Positions 50,951-58,800 of a stretch of DNA of 64,000 bases are shown here, one piece after another (the stretch's first letter is position 1; each line of letters opens with the position of its first letter). Both the position numbers and the translations under genes were made by a program. The DNA comes from Sphingobium sp. AP50 (GTDB taxonomy: Bacteria; Pseudomonadota; Alphaproteobacteria; Sphingomonadales; Sphingomonadaceae), in NCBI RefSeq assembly GCF_900109095.1, contig NZ_FNYZ01000002.1, positions 124,001 to 188,000 on the forward strand, read 5' to 3'. The notes under the pieces are model-generated. The model had not been told where the DNA came from, ran no database searches, and saw nothing but the letters and a program-made list of their open reading frames with translations.

Positions 50951-50954
50951 GGTC

Positions 50955-50980
50955 GAAAATGCGCTCTTTCGCGCATTTTC
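50955..50980 (-). terminator. Hairpin downstream of the amidase gene
   Basis: GAAAATGCGC and GCGCATTTTC pair perfectly around a 6-base loop, 12 bases past the amidase stop on the minus strand. The arm ends in a short T stretch in both directions, so it is a plausible terminator. Confidence 0.6.
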
Positions 50981-50991
50981 CAAACAGGCTC

Positions 50992-52269
50992 TTACCCCCC
51001 GACCGTGCCATCGCGCATCGCCAGCTTGCGGGCGAAATGCACCTCGATCGCGCGGGCGACGCCGCGGGCGATCTTGCCCTGTCCTTCGCGGGACGAGAGG
51101 AAGGCGCTGTCGTCGGCATTGCTGATATAGCCGGTTTCGAACAGGATCGATGGCGTGTCCGGCGCCTTGAGCACCATCAGCGACGCGAAGCGATGATAGG
51201 CGCTGCGGAAGGGCACATAGGGCGCGGCCTCCCGTTGCAACAGGCGGGCGAAATTGGCCGAGATATTCATCGATTCGCGCTGCGTCAGGTCGATCAGGAT
51301 CGAGGAGACATCGCCCGACTGGCCGCCAAGGTTCACGCCGTTGATGATATCCGCCTTATTCTCCCGCGCGGCGAGCCGGGCGGCTTCGCGGTCGGAGGCG
51401 GTTTCGGACAAGGTGTAGACGGTCGCGCCATGCGCTTCGGTATTTTCGGCGGCGTCGGCATGGATGGAGATGAACAGGTCCGCCCCCATCTTGCGCGCGA
51501 TGCCATAGCGTTCCTGAAGCACCAGGAACTTGTCGTCATCGCGGGTCAGCGCCACGCGCACCCGGCCACCCTTGACCAGCTGATCGCGAATCGCCTGGGC
51601 GATGGCCAGCGTGACATCCTTTTCGCGCTTGCCATTTTCCTTGTTGATGGCGCCCGGATCATGGCCGCCATGGCCGGCGTCGATCACGATCAGCGGCCGG
51701 CTGCCATCATGTGCGCCCTCCACCGGGGGCAGGGAAAGACCCCGCGCGGCGGCCGGGATCGGCACGGTGATGGAATGGATGCGCTTTTGCGGGCGTGCCG
51801 CCATGTCGGCCGGGGCATCGAAGCGGGTGCGCCCCCTGCCCACTTCCGACCGGAAGCGCTGATCGGTGACATCACGCAGCGAGAAGCTGAGCGATTTGCC
51901 ATCGGCCGCCATCTGCGCATCGCCCAGCGTCGCCGGACTGGCAAGGTCGAGCACCACCCGCGCGGTGCCGCCACTCAGCTGCCCCTGACGGACCGCCGAT
52001 ATATTGCCCTGTCCCGGCGTGAATTGCGCCCGACGCATCTGGGCGCCGTCGATATCGAGCGCGATGCGGCGGGGCGAATCCAGCAGGAAGGCGGACGCGC
52101 CGTTCACGCGGTCGTCGAACCGCACGACAACATGGTTGTCGCGCACATCCACACCGGAAATGCCACCCGCGCTGCCGGGAGCGGCTATGATCATGCCTGC
52201 CAGGGCAAGGCCTTGGAACATGCGTCGCTTGTGCAACGCCTGCACATTGGCCGTCCAGCCAAATTTCAT
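50992..52269 (-). CDS. N-acetylmuramoyl-L-alanine amidase (AmiC-type)
   Basis: A 425-residue periplasmic hydrolase. The N-terminal signal-like region (RRMFQGLALAGMIIAAPGSA) is followed by an AMIN domain (about residues 35-135; VVVRFDDRVNGASAFLLDSP) that targets septal peptidoglycan. The C-terminal Amidase_3 domain (about 195-415) carries the zinc motif IVIDAGHGGHDPGA, the catalytic-region His in SIHADAAENTEAHGATVYTL and Glu in ILFETGYISN. It cleaves the amide between muramic acid and the stem peptide during cell separation. It is divergent from rne. Confidence 0.94.
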   Translation of the reverse strand: MKFGWTANVQALHKRRMFQGLALAGMIIAAPGSAGGISGVDVRDNHVVVRFDDRVNGASAFLLDSPRRIALDIDGAQMRRAQFTPGQGNISAVRQGQLSGGTARVVLDLASPATLGDAQMAADGKSLSFSLRDVTDQRFRSEVGRGRTRFDAPADMAARPQKRIHSITVPIPAAARGLSLPPVEGAHDGSRPLIVIDAGHGGHDPGAINKENGKREKDVTLAIAQAIRDQLVKGGRVRVALTRDDDKFLVLQERYGIARKMGADLFISIHADAAENTEAHGATVYTLSETASDREAARLAARENKADIINGVNLGGQSGDVSSILIDLTQRESMNISANFARLLQREAAPYVPFRSAYHRFASLMVLKAPDTPSILFETGYISNADDSAFLSSREGQGKIARGVARAIEVHFARKLAMRDGTVGG

Positions 52270-52792
52270 GAAGATGATCCGTCCGAAGCGTCCCCACGCT
52301 GAATTCCGGATTAAGCATCGCCGGTTTGAGTCGCGTAAAATGAGAGGGTTAATTGCGTCTTCAGGATGAAAAGCGGGTCAGGCGGCACCGCCACAGATTC
52401 GACATAATATTTCAGGGAGCCGTTGCCCCTTTGATATTTGACTGCTACCCATTCATATTCCTGACAGGTCCGCTTTATGAAAGCGGCCTTTGGGGCCAAT
52501 GAGATAAGCATCGACAGGCGCGGGATCGCACCCCTGCCGATGACGTAAACAGGTTGACGCTGCATGAGGCATGAATTTCCATCCACGCTCGCCCCGGCAA
52601 CGGGCGAAGCGGCGTGGATGGTGTGGCCCGGCGCTTTGTCCGGCCCTGCCGACGCAGCAGACACGCTCTTTTTCCTTGAAACCCGGACGATGCCGACATC
52701 CGCGCCCACATTGGAGCGCGCCCGGCCGTCCCATCACTATCGCGTGGAAGCGCGGCCCCGCGCCGCTGCCCGTCCACGCCGGAGACATATAA
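52270..52792 (+). promoter_or_regulatory. Long intergenic region/leader of rne
   Basis: 523 bases between the divergent amidase and rne starts. Frames here lack protein-like character. The region contains GC-rich hairpins, the clearest at 52579-52621. In E. coli the rne leader is itself cleaved by RNase E for autoregulation, so an analogous long leader is plausible. The ribosome site GGAG lies ten bases before the rne ATG. Confidence 0.55.
52579..52621 (+). other. Stem-loop in the rne leader
   Basis: CCATCCACGC pairs with GCGTGGATGG, with an inner CGCCC/GGGCG pairing and a small loop. An AT-rich single-stranded stretch (GCATGAATTT) precedes it. Comparable in design, not in sequence, to hairpins of the E. 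coli rne 5' leader. Confidence 0.6.
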
Positions 52793-55450
52793 ATGACAAT
52801 GCGTATGCTGATCGACGCGCGCCACCGGGAAGAGACCCGGGTCGCGGTCGTCAAGGGTAACCGGATCGAGGAATTCGATTTCGAATCGGCCGAGCACAAG
52901 CAGCTCAAAGGCAATATCTATCTGGCCAAAGTCACCCGCGTGGAGCCTTCGCTTCAGGCGGCTTTCGTGGATTATGGCGGCAACCGCCACGGCTTCCTCG
53001 CTTTCAGCGAAATCCATCCTGACTATTATCAGATTCCACGCGAAGACCGCGAGGCGCTGTTGCGTGAAGAGCGCGAGCATGCCGAGGAAGAGGCCGCGCT
53101 GCGCGCCGATTATGATGATGAGGATGAAGGCGAGGACGGCGTAGAAGTCGTAGAGGCCAGCCATCATCATGACGATGAGGAAAGCGCCGAGGGCGAAGCG
53201 CCCGAAGCCAATAAGGGCGGTCGCCGCAAGGGCGGCAACAAGGGCGACGAAGCCGCCGACGAACTGCGCCGCAAGCGCATGGCGCTGCGCCGCCGCTACA
53301 AGATTCAGGACGTCATCAAGCGCCGTCAGGTGCTGCTGGTGCAGGTCGTCAAGGAAGAGCGCGGCAACAAGGGCGCGGCACTGACCACCTACCTGTCGCT
53401 GGCCGGTCGTTACTGCGTGCTGATGCCCAACACGTCGCATGGCGGCGGCATTTCGCGCAAGATCAGCAACGCGGCCGACCGCAAGCGGTTGAAGACGATC
53501 ATCGCCGAAATGGCGCTGCCTTCGACCATGGGCTGCATCGTACGCACGGCCGGGCTCCAGCGCACCAAGCCGGAAATCAAGCGCGACTTCGACTATCTCG
53601 CCCGCCTGTGGGACGAGATTCGCGAACAGACGCTCAAGTCCGATGCGCCCGCGCTGATCCATAATGACAGCGACCTCATCAAGCGGGCGATCCGCGATAT
53701 CTATAACAAGGATATCGAGGAAGTCATCGTCGAGGGCGAGCATGGATACAAGGCGGCCAAGGACTTCATGCGGCTGCTGATGCCGAGCCATGCGCGTCGG
53801 GTGAAGCAATATGCCGATGCGGTGTCGCTGTTCCAGCGTGCGAGCGTGGAAGATCAGCTGGCCGCCATGTACAACCCGGTCGTTCAGCTGAAATCTGGCG
53901 GCTACCTGGTGATCAACCCGACCGAAGCGCTGGTGTCGATCGACATCAACTCGGGCCGGTCGACGCGCGAACATGGCATCGAGCAGACCGCCGTTGCCAC
54001 CAATCTGGAAGCGGCCCGCGAAATCGCCCGCCAGTTGCGCCTGCGCGACATGGCCGGCCTGGTCGTCATCGACTTTATCGATATGGAGATGAACTCCAAC
54101 ATTCGTAAGGTCGAGAAGGCGATGAAGGAGGCGCTGAAGGACGATCGCGCCCGTATTCAGGTCGGTCGTATTTCGGGCTTCGGCCTGATGGAAATGAGCC
54201 GCCAGCGCCTGCGCACCGGCGTGCTGGAAGCATCGACCCGCCAGTGCCCGCATTGCGAGGGCACCGGTCTGGTCCGTACCGCTTCGTCGGCGGGTCTGGG
54301 CGCGCTGCGCATGCTGGAAGAGGAAGCGGCGCGTGGTCGCGGCAGCCTGATCACCCTGCGCGCGAGCCAGGAAGCGGCTTTCTATGTCCTCAACAACAAG
54401 CGTCGCGAACTGGACGAGATCGAGCAGCGCTATGGCGTGACGATCGCGATCCTGCCCGATGGCGAGATCGAGGGCGCGCGCATGTCGGTCGAGGCCAGCG
54501 GGCCGCGTCCGGAGCGGGTGGTCGACTATACGCCGCTTCCCGAAGACGAAGATGAGTTCGAGGTCATCGAGGACGAAGACGACATCGAAGAGGAAGAGGC
54601 CGAGGAGGCCGAAGCGGCCCCCGAGCGTGAAGAGCGTGCGGACCGTGGCGACCGCGAGGACCGCGATGGTGGCCGTCGCCGCCGTCGTCGCCGTCGCCGT
54701 CGTGGCGGCCAGCGCGACGAGAATGGCGCAGAAGGCGCTGCCGAAACGGCCGAAGAGGGCGAAGACGCCGGGGACGAGGCTGTCGATGCCGAGGACGCGG
54801 TCGTTGAAGAGGCTGTCGAAGGCGCCGTTGAAACCTCTGCCGAGGCTGGCGAGGAAGAGGGCGGTGCGCGCCGTCGTGGCCGTCGCGGCCGTCGCGGTGG
54901 CCGTCGCCGTCGCGAAGGCGGCGAAGAGGCCGTGAGCGCCGAGGGCGAAGCGAGCGACGCTGCGCCGGTCGAGGAAGCAGCCGAAGCGGCTGTGGAAGCC
55001 GAGCCGGTTGTCGAAGCCGCACCGGTCGAAGAGGCCCCCGCCGAGGAAGCGCCCAAGACCCGTCGTCGTCCCCGCGCCCGCAAGAAGGCTGAATCGGTGG
55101 TCGAGCCGATCGAAGCGGTCATCGAAGTGCCGGCCGAAGAGCCTGCGCCGGTTGCGGAAGAAGCGCCCGCCAAGCCCAAGCGCACCCGTCGCAAGAAGGC
55201 GGATGTGGTGGCCGAGGAAGCGCCCGTTGCCGAAGCCGCCCCTGCGGCAGAGGAAGCGCCGGCCAAGCCCAAGCGCACGCGTCGCAAGAAGGCGGATGTG
55301 GTCGCTGAAGCGGTCGCCGTCGAAGCGCCTGCCGAGGTGGAAGCTGCTCCCATGGCTGAGCCTGTCGCCGCCGAAGCGGCGCCGGCAGACGCCGAAGCCG
55401 AAGAAGGCGCACCGCGCCGCGGCTGGTGGCAGCGCACCTTCGGCGAATAA
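52793..55450 (+). CDS. rne: Ribonuclease E
   Basis: An 885-residue RNase E/G endoribonuclease starting MTMRMLIDARHREETRVAVV. The S1 domain (residues about 36-205) is split by an acidic/basic insert at 98-160, as in alphaproteobacterial RNase E. The DNase-I-like catalytic core has Asp384 (LVSIDINSG) and Asp427 (VVIDFIDM), and the Zn-link is Cys485-Pro-His-Cys488. After residue about 590 the chain is disordered: acidic stretches alternate with Arg-rich blocks (GRRRRRRRRRRGG; RRGRRGRRGGRRRR), a KPKRTRRKKADVV block occurs twice, and it ends WWQRTFGE. The disordered half should bind RNA and degradosome partners. It processes rRNA and decays mRNA. Confidence 0.97.
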   Translation: MTMRMLIDARHREETRVAVVKGNRIEEFDFESAEHKQLKGNIYLAKVTRVEPSLQAAFVDYGGNRHGFLAFSEIHPDYYQIPREDREALLREEREHAEEEAALRADYDDEDEGEDGVEVVEASHHHDDEESAEGEAPEANKGGRRKGGNKGDEAADELRRKRMALRRRYKIQDVIKRRQVLLVQVVKEERGNKGAALTTYLSLAGRYCVLMPNTSHGGGISRKISNAADRKRLKTIIAEMALPSTMGCIVRTAGLQRTKPEIKRDFDYLARLWDEIREQTLKSDAPALIHNDSDLIKRAIRDIYNKDIEEVIVEGEHGYKAAKDFMRLLMPSHARRVKQYADAVSLFQRASVEDQLAAMYNPVVQLKSGGYLVINPTEALVSIDINSGRSTREHGIEQTAVATNLEAAREIARQLRLRDMAGLVVIDFIDMEMNSNIRKVEKAMKEALKDDRARIQVGRISGFGLMEMSRQRLRTGVLEASTRQCPHCEGTGLVRTASSAGLGALRMLEEEAARGRGSLITLRASQEAAFYVLNNKRRELDEIEQRYGVTIAILPDGEIEGARMSVEASGPRPERVVDYTPLPEDEDEFEVIEDEDDIEEEEAEEAEAAPEREERADRGDREDRDGGRRRRRRRRRRGGQRDENGAEGAAETAEEGEDAGDEAVDAEDAVVEEAVEGAVETSAEAGEEEGGARRRGRRGRRGGRRRREGGEEAVSAEGEASDAAPVEEAAEAAVEAEPVVEAAPVEEAPAEEAPKTRRRPRARKKAESVVEPIEAVIEVPAEEPAPVAEEAPAKPKRTRRKKADVVAEEAPVAEAAPAAEEAPAKPKRTRRKKADVVAEAVAVEAPAEVEAAPMAEPVAAEAAPADAEAEEGAPRRGWWQRTFGE

Positions 55451-55476
55451 GCCGGGACGCAGACCAGAATGAACAA

Positions 55477-55521
55477 GCGCCGCTGCACTCCGGATTTTAA
55501 CCGGCGCGCAGCGGCGCTTTT
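55477..55521 (+). terminator. Rho-independent terminator of rne
   Basis: A perfect 10-base stem GCGCCGCTGC/GCAGCGGCGC followed by TTTTC, 27 bases after the rne stop. The strongest intrinsic terminator in the window. Confidence 0.9.
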
Positions 55522-55611
55522 CGTTGGGCCATGCTTCACGGCAGGTTCAGGGCCATATGGGCAGGACGCGATCGTGCCGCTCCCCTCCCCTTTTCTCCAC
55601 GGTATCGCCTG

Positions 55612-56961
55612 ATGCGGCGGTCCCTGCGCTATTGTGCGATGCTGGTCGCCGCGCTCGCCTGCATGGCGCGGCCGGCCATGGCGCAGCAGATATTGCGCGA
55701 TGCGGAGACGGAAGCCTTCATGGCCGACATGTCAGGCCAGTTGGTCAAGGCGGCCGGCATGGAGCCGAAGAATGTCCAGGTGATGGTCATCAACGATCCG
55801 GAGATCAACGCCTTCGTCGCGGGCGGCCAATATGTGTGGGTGCATAGCGGGCTGATCGCGCAGGCCGACAATGTGAACCAGTTGCAGGGCGTGGTCGCGC
55901 ATGAGCTGGGCCATATCGAGGGCGGGCATGTCATCCGATCGGGCGAAGGCATCAAGGCTGCGACCAGTGTCACGCTATTGAGCCTCGTCCTGGGCGCCGC
56001 CGCGATCGCCGCGGGCGGCGCGGAAGCGGGCATGGGCATATTGGGCCTGGGCCAGCAGGCCGCGATGAGCAATTTCCTGGCCTTTTCGCGCGCGCAGGAA
56101 AGCTCGGCCGACCTTGCCGGTGCGCGCTATCTGCACACCGCCGGGATCAGCGGCCGGGGCAGTCTGGAATTTTTCAAGAAGCTCCAAAATCAGGAATATC
56201 GCCTCGCGATCCCGCAGGACAATAGTTATGGGCGCACGCACCCGCTGTCGGGCGAGCGCATCAATGTGCTGCGCGAAGTCTATACCGTCGATCCGGCCTG
56301 GGACCGGCCGCCCGATCCGGCGCTGGAGGCGCGATTCGAGCGGATCAAGGCGAAGCTGATCGGATTCGTGTCGGAACCCAACCAGACGCTGGCCAAATAT
56401 CCCGAAAGCGACCAGACGATCCCGGCCCATTATGCCCGCGCCTATGCCTGGCATAAGAGCGCCTATCCCGAAAAGGCGCTGAGCGAAGCCGATGCCTTGC
56501 TGGCCGCCATGCCGCACGACCCCTATTTTCTGGAATTGAAGGGGCAGATATTGCTGGAGAGCGGCAAGCCTGCTCTGGCCGTGGCGCCGCTGCGCGAGGC
56601 GGTGAAGCTGACCAATCAGCCCCTGATTTCGGTGCTGCTGTCCCATGCGCTGATCGCCACCGAAGATGAGGCCAATTTCGCGGAGGCAGAACAGGTGCTG
56701 CGGCTGGCCGTGCAGCGGGATCGCGAGAATCCCTTTGCCTGGTATCAACTGGGTGTCGTCTATGAACGGCGCGGGGATATTCCGCGCGCGGCGCTGGCGA
56801 CGGCGGAACGCTATGAGATGATGGCGCAATATCCGATGGCGCTGCGCAGCGCCGACGCCGCCATGCAGGGGTTGAAGCCCGGCACGGTTGACTATCTGCG
56901 GGCGCAGGATATCGCGATGGTGTCGCGCGCCGCGATCGAGCAGCAGCGGAAGAAACGATAA
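55612..56961 (+). CDS. M48 family metalloprotease with TPR repeats (BepA-like)
   Basis: A 449-residue periplasmic protease starting MRRSLRYCAMLVAALACMAR, with a signal peptide cut near AMA-Q. The zinc motif is His97-Glu98-x-x-His101 (VVAHELGHIEGGH), with the downstream Glu in FSRAQESSADLAG. The C-terminal half (about residues 250-445) consists of tetratricopeptide repeats. This layout matches BepA/YfgC, which degrades or assists outer-membrane protein assembly. The start has no clear ribosome site. It is one base upstream of the DsbA-like gene and probably co-transcribed. Confidence 0.9.
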   Translation: MRRSLRYCAMLVAALACMARPAMAQQILRDAETEAFMADMSGQLVKAAGMEPKNVQVMVINDPEINAFVAGGQYVWVHSGLIAQADNVNQLQGVVAHELGHIEGGHVIRSGEGIKAATSVTLLSLVLGAAAIAAGGAEAGMGILGLGQQAAMSNFLAFSRAQESSADLAGARYLHTAGISGRGSLEFFKKLQNQEYRLAIPQDNSYGRTHPLSGERINVLREVYTVDPAWDRPPDPALEARFERIKAKLIGFVSEPNQTLAKYPESDQTIPAHYARAYAWHKSAYPEKALSEADALLAAMPHDPYFLELKGQILLESGKPALAVAPLREAVKLTNQPLISVLLSHALIATEDEANFAEAEQVLRLAVQRDRENPFAWYQLGVVYERRGDIPRAALATAERYEMMAQYPMALRSADAAMQGLKPGTVDYLRAQDIAMVSRAAIEQQRKKR

Positions 56962-56962
56962 G

Positions 56963-57727
56963 ATGACTGACCAGACCCGGCCGAATTTTCGCGCCGCTTT
57001 ATCCAACAGGACCATGCAGATGACCCTTGGCGCTTTCGCCATCGTCGCGGCCGCCAGCGCCGCGCTCGCCGTACAGGCGCCCGCCGCCGTCAATTCGACC
57101 GACAAGGCAGCGATCGAGAAGATCGTCCACGACTATATATTGGAGCATCCCGAGATCATCCCGCAGGCGGTGGAGAAGTTGCAGGCCAAGCGGATGTCGA
57201 GCACGATCGACGCGAGCCGCAGCGCGCTGGAAACGCCCTATGCGGGCGCGTGGGAAGGCGCGGCCAATGCGGACGTCACCGTGGTCGAGTTTTTCGACTA
57301 TGCCTGCGGCTATTGCCGGGCTTCCTTGCCTGATCTGGCCAAGCTGGTCGGGTCTGACGCCAAGGTGAAGGTCGTCTATCGCGAATTGCCGATCCTGTCC
57401 GAAACCAGCGGCGACGCGGCCAAGGTGTCGCTGCTCGCCGCCGAGCGCGGCCAATATATGGCCTATCACAAGGCGCTCTATGGCGCGGGCAAGGTGACGC
57501 GCGACACGATCGTCGCGGCTGCGGCCAAGGCGGGCATCACCAAGTCGGAAGCCGAATCGGCCATTGCGTCGAGCAAATATGATTCGGAAATCCAGTCGAA
57601 CATCGCCCTTGCCCAGAAATTGCAGGCGACCGGTACGCCGACCTTCGTTATCGGCGGGCAGGTGTTGAATGGCGCGATCGGATTCGATGCGCTGAAGGAA
57701 GGCGTGGCGACCGCGCGCGGGAAGTAA
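56963..57727 (+). CDS. DsbA family thiol-disulfide protein (Com1-like)
   Basis: A 254-residue protein with an N-terminal anchor or signal (MTLGAFAIVAAASAALAVQA), a helical dimerisation-like segment (residues about 45-90) and a thioredoxin-fold DsbA domain. The active site is Cys115-Gly-Tyr-Cys118 (YACGYCRASLPDL), with the cis-Pro loop TGTPTFVIGGQ. It should oxidise or isomerise disulfides in the periplasm. Related proteins in alphaproteobacteria are called Com1/DsbD-gamma-like outer proteins. It follows the M48 gene by one base, which suggests a joint envelope-folding role. Confidence 0.92.
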   Translation: MTDQTRPNFRAALSNRTMQMTLGAFAIVAAASAALAVQAPAAVNSTDKAAIEKIVHDYILEHPEIIPQAVEKLQAKRMSSTIDASRSALETPYAGAWEGAANADVTVVEFFDYACGYCRASLPDLAKLVGSDAKVKVVYRELPILSETSGDAAKVSLLAAERGQYMAYHKALYGAGKVTRDTIVAAAAKAGITKSEAESAIASSKYDSEIQSNIALAQKLQATGTPTFVIGGQVLNGAIGFDALKEGVATARGK

Positions 57728-57735
57728 ATAAAGCG

Positions 57736-57798
57736 CCGTTGGGTTTGAGCTTGTCGGGAATTGCATGACCGGGTTCTCGACAAGCTCGAACCGAACGG
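57736..57798. repeat. Imperfect inverted repeat upstream of rpmH
   Basis: Arms 57736-57756 and 57778-57798 match at 19 of 21 positions (core GAGCTTGTCG/CGACAAGCTC). It shares the CCGTTCG/CGAACGG ends with the elements at 6937 and 60555. It may terminate the M48-DsbA transcript. Confidence 0.75.
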
Positions 57799-57938
57799 AT
57801 GAGAGGTTGGCACATTGCCGCTTCCGCCATTGACTTCCCGACCCCATTTGCCTATCGGACGCCCCCTGACTTGCGGCCGCTGTTTTGGCGGCCCTTTTTT
57901 GTCACGCCCGATTCTCTAGTTGTTTTGAGGAATGAACG

Positions 57939-58073
57939 ATGAAGCGCACTTTTCAGCCGAGCAATCTGGTTCGGAAGCGCCGTCACGGTTTCCGCGCTCG
58001 CATGGCGACCCCCGGTGGCCGCAATGTGATCCGCGCGCGCCGTTCGCGCGGCCGCAAGAGCCTGAGCGCCTGA
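57939..58073 (+). CDS. rpmH: 50S ribosomal protein L34
   Basis: A complete 44-residue L34 ([20 protein letters not shown] ... RGRKSLSA), matching the family over its full length. GAGG eight bases upstream fixes the start. It opens the conserved rpmH-rnpA-yidD-yidC-engB block. A second frame (from ATG 57932) is open right through it and continues into rnpA. Confidence 0.98.
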   Translation: MKRTFQPSNLVRKRRHGFRARMATPGGRNVIRARRSRGRKSLSA

Positions 58074-58105
58074 TTTCAACGCCTGAAAAGCCTGTCGCGC
58101 CGGCC

Positions 58106-58555
58106 ATGATGGTCCGGCGCGCGGATTTTCTGGCGGCGAATCGCGGACGCCGTGCCCCCATGCCAGGATTCGTCCTGCTGGTGCGCGAGCGCGGCGATGG
58201 CGATCCGGCGATGCGTTACGGCATCACGGTCACGAAAAAAGTTGGCGGCGCTGTCATCCGCAACCGGATGAAGCGCCGTTTTCGCGTGCTGGCGCGCGAA
58301 TTGCTGCCGACCCTTGGCATCGCCGGGGCCGACCATGTGCTGATCGGCCGTGATGGCGGGATCGAGCGCGACTTTTCCCTGCTGCATGCCGAACTGAGCA
58401 AGGCGCTGGGCAAGATCATGACGCGGCCGATCGATCCGCCGCGTGATCCGTCGCGCCGGAAGGGCAAGGCGAGGCCTGTGGAGACTCGCGCCAAGAAGCT
58501 ATCCCCTTCCGACTCCCCTTCGGGTCGCCACCTCCCCGCGAGCGGGGAGGAGTGA
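58106..58555 (+). CDS. rnpA: Ribonuclease P protein component
   Basis: A 149-residue basic protein with the RNase P signature KKVGGAVIRNRMKRRFRVLA, plus RGRRAPMPGFVLLVRERG. It assists RnpB RNA in 5' maturation of tRNAs. ATG 58106 (MMVRRADFLAANRG) has no ribosome site. The frame is open upstream through all of rpmH to ATG 57932, so the true start is uncertain. The last 20 or so residues (LSPSDSPSGRHLPASGEE) lie beyond the usual end and are encoded by a GC-rich palindrome. Confidence 0.93.
   Translation: MMVRRADFLAANRGRRAPMPGFVLLVRERGDGDPAMRYGITVTKKVGGAVIRNRMKRRFRVLARELLPTLGIAGADHVLIGRDGGIERDFSLLHAELSKALGKIMTRPIDPPRDPSRRKGKARPVETRAKKLSPSDSPSGRHLPASGEE
58531..58550. repeat. Perfect 20-bp palindrome at the rnpA/yidD junction
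   Basis: CCTCCCCGC and GCGGGGAGG pair around two bases. The sequence encodes the last rnpA codons and its right arm is the yidD ribosome binding site. Same family by sequence as the CTCCCCG elements at 15396-15534. Confidence 0.8.
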
Positions 58556-58767
58556 TGATTGCCCGGCTGCTGATCCTGATCGCGCGGGGCTGGCAGCTTG
58601 GCCCTTCGCGCATCCTGCCCCCCACCTGCCGCTACGCCCCTTCCTGTTCGCAATATGCGATATTGGCGATCCGCAAATATGGCGCGATCAAGGGTAGCTG
58701 GCTGGGGTTCAAGCGGCTAATGCGTTGCCACCCATGGGGTGGATCGGGCTACGACCCGGTCCCCTGA
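58555..58767 (+). CDS. yidD: Membrane protein insertion efficiency factor YidD
   Basis: A 70-residue protein (MIARLLILIARGWQLGPSRI ...) with the family pattern PPTCRYAPSCSQYAILAIRKYG and LMRCHPWGGSGYDPVP. It has an amphipathic N-terminus and sits at the inner face of the membrane, helping YidC-dependent insertion. The ATG overlaps the rnpA stop by one base and has GGAGG four bases upstream; GTG 58552 is an alternative. Confidence 0.94.
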   Translation: MIARLLILIARGWQLGPSRILPPTCRYAPSCSQYAILAIRKYGAIKGSWLGFKRLMRCHPWGGSGYDPVP

Positions 58768-58800
58768 CATAATAGACATAAGACGGCGGAGCCGAACCAA

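Larger units (their letters stand above)
50627..50991. other. Structured intergenic region between the amidase and PBP1A genes
   Basis: 365 bases without a gene. It holds, in order, the PBP1A promoter side, a 7-base hairpin ATGCGCC/GGCGCAT (50853-50869), a perfect 28-base inverted repeat and a 10-base hairpin, the latter two listed separately. Confidence 0.7.

Noticed and set aside
52475..54253. 592-codon open frame antisense to rne
   Set aside because: Mirror of the RNase E coding strand; no family features and the sense gene is certain.
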